A DNA stretch of 64,000 bases from Hyphomicrobium sp. (GTDB taxonomy: Bacteria; Pseudomonadota; Alphaproteobacteria; Rhizobiales; Hyphomicrobiaceae): positions 269,455-333,454 of the forward strand of contig PERL01000003.1 of assembly GCA_002928735.1 (NCBI GenBank). Direction: 5' to 3'. Under the pieces are notes generated by a model. The model had not been told where the DNA came from. It searched no databases and saw nothing but the letters and a program-made list of their open reading frames with translations. Positions 1 through 11,320 of the stretch are shown here, piece by piece (position 1 is the first letter of the stretch; each line of letters starts with the position of its first letter). Made by a program: the position numbers and the translations under genes.

Positions 1-808
1 CTATATTGGCTTGGTTGCTGACTGTGGAGGTTACTGCAAGACCATTGGCATCTTCGGTTTGGGAAGTGACCTGTCGCCAATCGTTGATTGCTTTTTGGAC
101 GACTAGCTCTGCTTCTAGAACTCTCAATTGTATAATGCTTCTGAATTCGTTGTGAATATTTGAAATTCCTTCAACGTATTCTCTCGTCATGGGGCGAATG
201 TCGATTCGTTCTCCCCTGTCTATAAGTTCGGCGAGGATTTTTTTCTTAAATCCATTGTCGCGCCGCATCTGAGATAGATTGAGATACGGTACGACATAGT
301 GCGCTCGCTGATCTTTCTTTCCCGCTGGATCAAATGACCAAGTGAAGCCGATGGTCAATCCCTGCAGAGGTAGACCATAATGCTGCGTTGCATTGCGAAG
401 AGCGTCAATTGCTCGATATCCTAGGCTTCGCTCAAATTCGATTTGCCGAGCGGCCTTCATGGATGCAGTTGATTGCTCGCCAAGCACGGCGATTACGTTT
501 TTATCTTGGGTGTCAATGTAGCTTCTGCCCAAACTCAAGAGATGAGCAAGCCTTCTATTATAAAGGAGCCGCAATTCGTCAAAGGTGCTTTGATCTAGTA
601 TAGGTCTGCATGTTTGTTCGACCGAAGTGGTCAGAAGCGCTGATTCAAATTCAATATAATCGCTTATTACTGCATCATAGAGTTCTTCTTGGTCGATAGC
701 GTGGATAAGAGAGCGATTGGCTTCAACGATGTCTCGCGCTCTATCTGCAGTTAGGCCAATGCTAGGCTGGTGCCCAGGCGAGTCGAGTTTTAGTTCAAAA
801 ATTTTCAT
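1..808 (-). CDS. Hypothetical protein with HEPN-like RNxxxH motif (3' end cut by window edge)
   Basis: An uninterrupted reading frame of 269 codons runs leftward from an ATG at 808-806 to the window edge, so the C-terminus is missing. The protein looks largely helical and has no signal peptide. Around residues 131-147 it has the segment YRAIDALRNATQHYGLP, which contains R138-N139-x3-H143. This matches the R-x4-6-H signature of HEPN ribonuclease or toxin domains and the LRNxxQHxxxP block seen in some accessory HEPN families. The assignment is inference from one motif. The frame is visibly AT-richer than its neighbours, which suggests horizontal acquisition. Its start lies 10 bases beyond the uvrB stop on the same strand, and no strong ribosome binding site is visible. 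It could instead be an unrelated helical protein. Confidence 0.6.
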   Translation of the reverse strand, partial: MKIFELKLDSPGHQPSIGLTADRARDIVEANRSLIHAIDQEELYDAVISDYIEFESALLTTSVEQTCRPILDQSTFDELRLLYNRRLAHLLSLGRSYIDTQDKNVIAVLGEQSTASMKAARQIEFERSLGYRAIDALRNATQHYGLPLQGLTIGFTWSFDPAGKKDQRAHYVVPYLNLSQMRRDNGFKKKILAELIDRGERIDIRPMTREYVEGISNIHNEFRSIIQLRVLEAELVVQKAINDWRQVTSQTEDANGLAVTSTVSNQANI

Positions 809-818
809 ATGGATCTGT

Positions 819-3704
<2,886 letters not shown>

Positions 3705-3751
3705 GGCGGGAATATGGGGGATCAGGGCTCACGGATCAACTGAGACGCCGG

Positions 3752-4666
3752 TCAGCCCTTGAAGATGTTGTCGCGGTGGTAACGAAGAAATTCGCGGTGG
3801 GGCTGGAAACGTTCATCCTCCGGGACGGCCAGAAGCCCTGATGGGTTGAGGAGACGGCCGACTTCGGGAGGGACGGAATTTTTCACAGTCAGAATTTTGA
3901 AGTCGTCGTCGATCGACAATAGGCCCCTATCAAACATCCAGTGGAGCGTAGATGAGAGCGCAAGGCCGTTTCGAATAGAATCGGGGCCTTGAGCGGCCAC
4001 AGGCTTTATGTGAGCAGCTTGAGCCTCCGGTCGCCCACCGCCGTTTATGATTCGAAGACCTGTCATGGCGCATCGACGGTCATATGTCGCCTGCACCTGT
4101 CTTGCGAACGCAGCATCTCGAAACGGTCGAGTGATTGTTGTTTCGACCAGCGGGCGTTCAGCACCGAACGGCATCTGTTCCTCAGCAAAGCCGTACGGGC
4201 GGTCGCGATCCCACGTGACTGGCTTGCTCAAGTCCTTTGCAAATCCTGCACGCACGATGTTGTCGAACTCGTCGTCCGGCATATTGCGGACAGCCCGTTG
4301 CGCCGGACCTGAGTTCGTCCGACCGTCTGCGCCTTTCATGGCTGCTTCGTAGAAGAAGTCCCCTTGTTTAAATGGAACGGCATTGTCAAAATCTAGGTAA
4401 TCTTCAATGTCTGCATAGAAATGGTCAGGCTTAGCAAGATCCGGACGCACTCCTGACACTCGTGCCATAGCGAAGTATGCTTGACGCCCTCCGCGACTTT
4501 TCTCGTCAGCAGTCGCGCGACGCGGTTCGTAGTAAACAATCCAATCGCCAACCGCTGCCGTCACCTGCCGCAGGTATGTGCGCGGAAAGTGATAAAAGTG
4601 CTCTGGCACGTCGTCGTAAGATGGTGTGATTTTACTCTGGAAAACGGCCTTCAAGATCAGCCCCAA
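3752..4666 (-). CDS. HNH endonuclease with probable PUA-like N-terminal reader domain
   Basis: This is a putative restriction-type nuclease. The C-terminal part (about 195-260) is an HNH_2-like domain: AAHIKP with H219, IRNGLAL with N233 and LHWMFDRG with H242 supply the likely metal-binding and catalytic residues. The N-terminal part (1-140), with YHFPRTYLRQ and GDWIVYYEPRR followed by beta-rich sequence, resembles small PUA/EVE/SRA-type folds that recognise modified bases. That domain call is inference from sequence texture, not a profile match. Reader plus HNH is a typical type IV (modification-dependent) restriction layout in a single 304-residue chain. The gene follows the uvrB start by about 50 bases on the same strand and lies in AT-richer sequence. 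No methyltransferase is present nearby, which fits a modification-dependent nuclease. Confidence 0.75.
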   Translation of the reverse strand: MGLILKAVFQSKITPSYDDVPEHFYHFPRTYLRQVTAAVGDWIVYYEPRRATADEKSRGGRQAYFAMARVSGVRPDLAKPDHFYADIEDYLDFDNAVPFKQGDFFYEAAMKGADGRTNSGPAQRAVRNMPDDEFDNIVRAGFAKDLSKPVTWDRDRPYGFAEEQMPFGAERPLVETTITRPFRDAAFARQVQATYDRRCAMTGLRIINGGGRPEAQAAHIKPVAAQGPDSIRNGLALSSTLHWMFDRGLLSIDDDFKILTVKNSVPPEVGRLLNPSGLLAVPEDERFQPHREFLRYHRDNIFKG

Positions 4667-4785
4667 AAAAGTGCCGGCAACTTCCGCATGCCCGCCGGCA
4701 AGAGCGAGCCTTTAGTCTATCCCATTACCACGTGTTCGCAACCGCCGCGAACTCGGGAGGAAATGCAACTGAGGGGGTAGACAAT

Positions 4786-5106
4786 ATGCCATCCAATTCA
4801 GGCGTCGACTGTTTTGGTCCATCAAATGAAGATCGTGCACTTTGGGCGTGTCAGGCGTTGGAGGTTTTTTGCCTCGAAACTGGGCTGAATTTTGAAGATG
4901 AGAAGATGTCAGCAGTTAGTGATTTACTCTGCAATCTGGGTCACTACTGTGATCTACACCATTTAGATTTCATTGCTTTGCTTTCTGGTGCGGTTGGTGT
5001 GTGGGATGCAGAGAAGCGGGAAGAGGCGGAGGGCGCTCCAAATTCGCTTGCACAAGAAAGAACAGTTACGATAGTAATCGCCCCCGAAATAGATTCCCAG
5101 ATCTAA
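4786..5106 (+). CDS. Small hypothetical protein
   Basis: The protein has 106 residues. The ATG at 4786 is chosen because a GAGGGGG ribosome binding site lies about 8 bases upstream; the frame could also open at 4732, but without a good site. The sequence is acidic and mainly helical (ALWACQALEVFCLETG, VSDLLCNLGHYCDLHHLDF), with several Cys and His residues but no clear metal-binding spacing. No signal peptide or membrane segment is seen and no family is recognised with certainty. Base composition is AT-richer than the surrounding core genes, matching the accessory character of the adjacent, divergently transcribed HNH gene. Confidence 0.6.
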   Translation: MPSNSGVDCFGPSNEDRALWACQALEVFCLETGLNFEDEKMSAVSDLLCNLGHYCDLHHLDFIALLSGAVGVWDAEKREEAEGAPNSLAQERTVTIVIAPEIDSQI

Positions 5107-5416
5107 GCAACGTGCTCCGCTTGTTGAATCGGTCAGTCTCGCCAAACGTCACCTGAAGGCGCTTCGGGCGTTGGGGTGGCGGGTGCTGGTGATATGGGAC
5201 TGCGAGACGAGAGATCGGGAACGGCTCCGCGACACATTGGGGCGGTTTCTCGGGCGCTGATGTTTTGGGTGCGGCGGATGAGCCCGTTGGTCCTTTGGGC
5301 AATGTTTGTTGCATAGCAATAAAGGGACATTGCGCCGATGATTGCTTCGCCCTGCAGGAGACGCCGCGCTTTTCGCGGCGGCGTTGCGACGGGCTGGAGA
5401 GAAAGACCGGGACATC
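5107..5416. other. Intergenic region before the SDR gene
   Basis: About 310 bases with no supportable gene. Open frames here on the minus strand are rich in Arg, Pro and Ser, which is typical of non-coding readings of GC-rich DNA. The composition changes from AT-rich accessory sequence to GC-rich sequence in this stretch, so a junction of the accessory region may lie here. No inverted repeat or attachment site was recognised. Confidence 0.4.
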
Positions 5417-6133
5417 ATGACCATGACACGCGTGGCGCTGATTTCGGGCGCCAACCGCGGCATAGGACTTGAGATTGCGCGGCAATTGGCGCGCAAGGGC
5501 GTTGCGGTCGTGATCGGCGCACGTGATCTCGATAAGGGTCGCGCGGCGGCACAGTCGATCGCTTCAGAAGGCTATCTCGTCGACTGCGTCCGGCTCGACA
5601 TCACGGATAGCGCATCGATTTCGGCTGCCGTCGACGATGTGGACCTGCGGCATGGGCGGATCGATGTGCTCGTGAACAATGCTGCGATCCTGATCGATGG
5701 ACCGGGCGGATTTAAATCCAGCTTGTTCGAGTTGGATCCCGACACGGCGCGACAGACATTCGAGACCAACGTGCTGGGACCGTTGCGGCTGACGCAGGCG
5801 GTGGTGCCGGTGATGCAGCGGCATAACTACGGCCGGATCGTCAATCTGTCGTCGGGGGCTGGTCAGCTATCGGACATGCGCAGCGGATTTCCCGCTTACC
5901 GGATGTCGAAGACGGCGCTCAACGCGCTGACGCGGATCACGGCGGCGGAACTGGCGAGCACGAACATCAAGGTCAATGCCGTTTGCCCGGGGTGGGTGCG
6001 CACGGACATGGGTGGCTTGGAGGCGGAACGGCCTGTGGAGATCGGCGCCGAGACGCCGGTCTGGCTGGCGACGCTGCCGGAGAATGGGCCGACGGGCGGG
6101 TTTTTCCGCGATCAGCGCGCGATACCGTGGTGA
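5417..6133 (+). CDS. Short-chain dehydrogenase/reductase (SDR)
   Basis: An NAD(P)-dependent oxidoreductase of the classical SDR type, 238 residues from the ATG at 5417. The cofactor-binding motif is a variant, SGANRGIG at about 9-16 rather than TGxxxGIG. The NNAAI motif, the catalytic Ser in VNLSSGAG and the YxxxK pair in AYRMSKTALNALT are all present, followed by CPGWVRTDMGG. The overall sequence resembles carbonyl-reductase-like SDRs that reduce ketones or quinones with NADPH, but the substrate cannot be read from sequence. The upstream frame extends to 5342, but those residues do not look like SDR sequence. It appears to be transcribed alone. Confidence 0.88.
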   Translation: MTMTRVALISGANRGIGLEIARQLARKGVAVVIGARDLDKGRAAAQSIASEGYLVDCVRLDITDSASISAAVDDVDLRHGRIDVLVNNAAILIDGPGGFKSSLFELDPDTARQTFETNVLGPLRLTQAVVPVMQRHNYGRIVNLSSGAGQLSDMRSGFPAYRMSKTALNALTRITAAELASTNIKVNAVCPGWVRTDMGGLEAERPVEIGAETPVWLATLPENGPTGGFFRDQRAIPW

Positions 6134-6163
6134 GGCGGCGCTCGTGCGGGCGAAGCAGGGGCG

Positions 6164-6343
6164 CTAGAGGCCTTTGACGACGTTGCCGACCATCAGCGTG
6201 AAATAGGCCGTGATGGCGAGCCAGAATTCCTGGTGGGGCAGGTGGCGCGGGATCGGCACGAACTGCAGCTTGGTCATGATCGCCAGGACAGCGAGCAGCA
6301 ACGAGATCATGAAGATGATCACGGTCGGCGGATTAAGACGCAT
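6164..6343 (-). CDS. Small two-helix membrane protein
   Basis: A 59-residue product starts at ATG 6343 and stops at TAG 6166-6164. Residues 7-24 form a strong hydrophobic helix and residues 40-56 a second weaker one, joined by a short proline- and histidine-containing loop (FVPIPRHLPHQE). This topology suggests a small inner-membrane protein with both ends on the same side. No family is recognised. Support comes from the intact frame, the hydrophobic pattern and the absence of any competing frame over this stretch. The gene is convergent with the SDR gene, whose stop lies 30 bases away. Confidence 0.6.
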   Translation of the reverse strand: MRLNPPTVIIFMISLLLAVLAIMTKLQFVPIPRHLPHQEFWLAITAYFTLMVGNVVKGL

Positions 6344-6465
6344 CGACGAAGTCCCCCGGTCGGAGAGGCGGTGCTTAAGGATTTGAACCCGGCCTCAGGG
6401 CGGACAATAGTGGGTGAGGCGGCGCTTGTGCAATCCCAGGACCATGACGGTGCCGGAGGTGTGGC

Positions 6466-7011
6466 TCAGAGCGCGCGGTCGGCCTCGCCAGAGACCATGG
6501 TCAGGCCGCGGCCTTCCTGGTCAACCGTCAGGCGGACCGGAGCAGCGTCCGGGTCTGACAGAAGGCGGCCGGTGACGACGTAGCTGGCGGATTTACCGGC
6601 GCTGGTGTCGATGTGGGTGGTGGCTGCATCGTCCGGCTCGACCGAAACGACATCCAGAATTTGGCGTTTATAGGCGCCGAAATTGACGACGACGCGGTCG
6701 CCGGCGGCGACGGGTGCCGTCCAGGTGACGCGGGCGACGTTTTCGGCGTCGGGGGCGCGTGTGAGCCAGAAGGCTTCCGTGCCTTCCTCCGCAGCGCGGC
6801 TGGCGATGGCGGGCGCACGGCGAGTGGTTTGAACGGCTTCAGCCATCAGGCGGGCTTCGCCAGCGGCGGCGGTCGCCAATCCGCGTTCCAGCTGAGCCCC
6901 TGGGTTGAGCATAGTAACGGCTGCGGCCAGGACAAAAACCGGTGCAAGCGCCACGGCATAGGCGCCGCAGCGAACTTTGCGGTGGGACGTATCCGAGGGT
7001 TGGCCAACCAT
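6466..7011 (-). CDS. Hypothetical membrane-anchored exported protein
   Basis: The product has 181 residues. A hydrophobic segment at about 18-36 (YAVALAPVFVLAAAVTML) follows a basic N-terminus and would act as a signal anchor, leaving about 145 residues in the periplasm. The exported part has a beta-rich stretch (RVVVNFGAYKRQILDVVSV) followed by acidic residues. No known domain is recognised. It is on the same strand as the small membrane protein gene at 6164-6343 and the two-helix protein gene at 7099-7389, so the three may form one transcription unit of envelope proteins. Confidence 0.55.
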   Translation of the reverse strand: MVGQPSDTSHRKVRCGAYAVALAPVFVLAAAVTMLNPGAQLERGLATAAAGEARLMAEAVQTTRRAPAIASRAAEEGTEAFWLTRAPDAENVARVTWTAPVAAGDRVVVNFGAYKRQILDVVSVEPDDAATTHIDTSAGKSASYVVTGRLLSDPDAAPVRLTVDQEGRGLTMVSGEADRAL

Positions 7012-7098
7012 AATGTCACCCTTCCTATTTCCGGGCTTGTATCGCCCGGTCAGATTACGCCGGTTCGTGTCCGGGCGTCCGGAAAACTTACACGTTTG

Positions 7099-7389
7099 TT
7101 ACGCTCCGTAGCCGGAGGTGGATCGGCGCCGGCGCGGCGTTGACACGGCATAGACGCGGCGAACATGCCGGTACAAGGCGAGATTGAACGCCATAAACAG
7201 CGAAAACATGGCCGCAATCAACGCCAAAGGCAGCCAACGGGTTTCAGCGAGCGTCAAAACGGCGGTTTCCATGGCGCCCGCTGACGACGATCCCCCGACC
7301 ACGAGGAGCATGGCGAGGGAAAACAGGGCGAGCCCCGCAGCAACGTCAATCGCGAAGCGGCGACCGTCGATACGGAACGATTCTGTCAT
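7099..7389 (-). CDS. Hypothetical two-helix membrane protein
   Basis: The product has 96 residues and two predicted transmembrane helices at about 13-32 and 50-71, followed by a basic tail (RHVRRVYAVSTPRRRR) that would be cytoplasmic by the positive-inside rule. No domain is recognised. It is the first of a likely three-gene leftward unit with the genes at 6466 and 6164, and is divergent from the aspartate aminotransferase gene. Confidence 0.55.
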   Translation of the reverse strand: MTESFRIDGRRFAIDVAAGLALFSLAMLLVVGGSSSAGAMETAVLTLAETRWLPLALIAAMFSLFMAFNLALYRHVRRVYAVSTPRRRRSTSGYGA

Positions 7390-8900
<1,511 letters not shown>

Positions 8901-8911
8901 TCCAGATATGT

Positions 8912-8952
8912 AAGAGCCTCCCAAACCAGTGAAGGTCGGGGAGGCTCTTTTA
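8912..8952 (+). terminator. Intrinsic terminator after the aspartate aminotransferase gene
   Basis: A perfect 10-bp stem, AGAGCCTCCC (8913-8922) with GGGAGGCTCT (8939-8948), encloses a 16-base loop and is followed by T residues. It starts 12 bases past the stop codon. An A run opposite the T run also allows weak function on the other strand. Confidence 0.9.
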
Positions 8953-9151
8953 TATTCAGCCGTCAGGGGGGGGGAGACGGCTGAATTTCGTGCCGTGGTT
9001 TTGGATGGGGGGTGGGACGCACGGCACGTGGGATTTATCAAGCGAGACTTTCGTCGATAGCGGGTTGATAGAAATCAACTCGTTTTGATTATTTATTCTA
9101 CCGTATTGCCCCTTTAAAATATGGGGGATTCGGACTTTTGAGGTTCCGCCG

Positions 9152-9874
9152 TTACGGCAGTTTTCCACCGAGCGCGAGAATGCCTCCAAACACCATCACG
9201 GCAGAGATGGCCAAGAGCGCCAATGCTCGGCGTACGGGATGTGCGATCGTTATCCCGCCTATTCCATCCTCATAATCGGCGGCGGGTTTCTGGCCGGTGA
9301 TCATCGCGGGGATGAGGGGTTCTTTTTTCACCACGCCGTAGAGAATGTTTGCGGCGATGTGGATGGCGATGACGATCAAGAGCACGGGTTCGAAAAGAAA
9401 GCGGTGCCAGCTCGTGAAAACTTTCGCCCAGGCTTCGCCAGCGTATCTGTAGAGGGGGCCCGTGGCGTTGTCGTTATGTTCGAGGGCGAACAGGCCGAGC
9501 GTGCCGATGGTCGCGACGAGGGCAATCAAGATCACGACCACAAGGCCGCCCGCCGGGTTGTGGCCGAGGAAGCGGCGCGGTGTACCGGCGGCAAGATCGC
9601 GGGCGTATTGAAGTGCCGCCTCAGGTCCACGCACGAAGGATGTGAAGCGCACGTTCGACGGACCAGCAAAGCCCCAGAGGATGCGCCAGACAATCAGCGT
9701 GAGTAGCGCCAAGCCGTTCCAACGATGCCAGACGAGGCGCGGGTCATCAAGTTCCTCGGAAAATTCGAAGGTCAGCCATGCGCAGGCGATGAGGAGGACG
9801 AGGGTCCAGTGAAAGACCCTCGTCGGCAGGTCCCATGCCGGGACCATTGGACCTTTGGTGGCCGGATCAAACAT
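9152..9874 (-). CDS. Cytochrome b561-type diheme membrane protein
   Basis: An inner-membrane b-type cytochrome of the Ni/Fe-hydrogenase b / cytochrome b561 family, 240 residues with about five hydrophobic segments. Candidate heme ligands are the His residues in PTRVFHWTL, in the LVWHRWNG segment of the second helix, and in the TSWHRF and IVIAIHIAAN segments of the fourth. Members of this family pass electrons between quinol and soluble c-type cytochromes or other redox partners. The cytochrome c' gene ends 25 bases upstream on the same strand, so the two are probably co-transcribed and may exchange electrons. The direction and donor cannot be read from sequence. Confidence 0.88.
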   Translation of the reverse strand: MFDPATKGPMVPAWDLPTRVFHWTLVLLIACAWLTFEFSEELDDPRLVWHRWNGLALLTLIVWRILWGFAGPSNVRFTSFVRGPEAALQYARDLAAGTPRRFLGHNPAGGLVVVILIALVATIGTLGLFALEHNDNATGPLYRYAGEAWAKVFTSWHRFLFEPVLLIVIAIHIAANILYGVVKKEPLIPAMITGQKPAADYEDGIGGITIAHPVRRALALLAISAVMVFGGILALGGKLP

Positions 9875-9899
9875 TGCGGCTCGGCGCTTTGGGCGGGCC

Positions 9900-10340
9900 T
9901 TAGTCCTTCGGCTTGCGGTACTTCTTGTGGCAGCTGCCGCAGTTGCCCATCACCTTGGGCCATTCTGCGCCGAACGTGTCCTCGTCGGTGATGGAGGCGT
10001 CGGCGGCCTTGGCGGCTTCGGCGAGTTTGACGAAGCGCTCTTCGAAGTCGGCCTTGTTCTCCCAGATGGCGGGCAGGGCTTCGGTCTTTTCGCCTTCCTT
10101 GCTGTCGTCGGGGAAGAGCTTGCCCTGGAGAGCGGCCTTTTCCTGGAAGACCTTGATGGCGTTCTTGACGGCTGCGAGGTCGAAGTCGGCTTCGCCCTTC
10201 ATCATTGCGCCGGTCGGTTTGGCGGCGTCGCCCATGGCTTTAAAGTTAGCTTTGCGCTCTTTGATGACGTCGGCGTTCTGGGCGACGGCGAGCGAGGGGA
10301 GGGCTAGGAGCGAGACTGCGAGGAGGGCGGCGCGAAGCAT
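9900..10340 (-). CDS. Cytochrome c' / c556-type (class II cytochrome c)
   Basis: A periplasmic class II c-type cytochrome, 146 residues. A signal peptide with a cleavage site near AVA-QN at about 20 leads into a four-helix bundle. The heme attachment motif CGSCH lies close to the C-terminus (C134, C137, H138), as is typical for this class. Cytochromes c' bind NO or CO, while c556 proteins carry electrons. The axial Met that would separate the two is not certain here, although M36 is a candidate. The b561-type gene follows immediately, suggesting a two-gene redox unit. Confidence 0.9.
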   Translation of the reverse strand: MLRAALLAVSLLALPSLAVAQNADVIKERKANFKAMGDAAKPTGAMMKGEADFDLAAVKNAIKVFQEKAALQGKLFPDDSKEGEKTEALPAIWENKADFEERFVKLAEAAKAADASITDEDTFGAEWPKVMGNCGSCHKKYRKPKD

Positions 10341-10564
10341 GGGCGGTGTTCTCCTGGACCTTGAGATGAGGCCGAGATTGATCCTGTTTCGGTCGTGTCA
10401 GGCAAGGTGAGGCCTGGCGTTGCGGACGCGATGAACGTGCATCCACTTGGGAAGAACGGACCGCAGCCGTGACCGGATCTTTAACAGATCAATTTAGGAG
10501 GAATGCGGGCGACGTTAAACGGGCGGGCGGCGGCCGCAGTACCCGTAGTTTTGCTTAGCCGCGA

Positions 10565-10792
10565 TCAGGCGGGGGCGCGGGTGTTGAGCCACGTGCTGAA
10601 AGCCGGGGTGGCGGGAAGCCACGCGCGAACTTTCGCTAGATACGCGGATGCGGTTTCGGAAGCCGTGGTTTCGACGGTCACAGCGACCGTTTCAGGCTCC
10701 GTTTCCGAGGCATCCTGCGGGGGGATCATCGAATAACCGGCGGCCCGCGCCGCCATCATCAGTTGGTCGTCCGTTGTGACAAGTCCTGGCAT
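10565..10792 (-). CDS. Possible small hypothetical protein
   Basis: A 75-residue reading from ATG 10792 with an AGGA ribosome-binding sequence 6 bases upstream. It has an acidic Glu/Thr/Val/Ser-rich middle and a tail with aromatic residues (AYLAKVRAWLPATPAFSTWL). The frame continues open upstream to 10924, but that part is Arg/Ser-rich and looks non-coding. No domain is recognised. It is listed because composition and the ribosome binding site are compatible with a gene, but it may be spurious. Confidence 0.35.
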   Translation of the reverse strand: MPGLVTTDDQLMMAARAAGYSMIPPQDASETEPETVAVTVETTASETASAYLAKVRAWLPATPAFSTWLNTRAPA

Positions 10793-11320
10793 GACACGTC
10801 CTGGCCCGCTACGCGATACACGTCCACTAGACACCGTCTGTCCCGCTTGAACGCACGAGGGCGGGACTTGGTTCGCTTCCGATCCACGACGTGCCAATCG
10901 AGGGAGAAACGACTTCGACATCAAGGCTCACAAGCGAAGTGTTGATGCGATGGCACCGCACGTCAAGATTAAACACCGCCATTTGTTTCCAATTGATTGC
11001 AAATGGTCAAAGTGGTCTCGCAATGCAATATTTTAACCGGCAAAAACCGGGGTTTTGTCTTGCGACGCAATGCAAATTCACCGCGTCTTAGGGGATTACG
11101 CTGCGGCGCATTACGGATGACGCGTTGCCGGGGCAGCGATCCTTGAGTGAGGCTGCGCACATTTGTGTGACAGGCTCTTGTCAGCGGACCGCTGCGGCGC
11201 GACGATGGTTTCCGTCGCGCTCCTTCACCGAGGCGCGGGGGCGCGCGACAGCCCCCTCAGCCGCGCCTTGAATGCCGCCATCGGTCCAGCTGGATCAATC
11301 GAGCGGCGAAGGAGGACACC
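10793..11320. other. Long intergenic region with AT-rich inverted repeats
   Basis: About 530 bases without a supportable gene. The centre (about 10970-11060) is unusually AT-rich for this genome and holds two inverted repeats: CCATTTG (10979-10985) with CAAATGG (11000-11006), and CAAAAACC (11041-11048) with GGTTTTG (11051-11057). The region probably includes the promoter of the EF-G-like gene. An AAGGAGG ribosome binding site lies just before that gene's start at 11321. Confidence 0.4.

Noticed and set aside
6375..6400. GGTTCAAATCC on the minus strand resembles a tRNA T-loop
   Set aside because: The T stem does not pair, and no D-arm, anticodon arm or acceptor stem can be formed around it.
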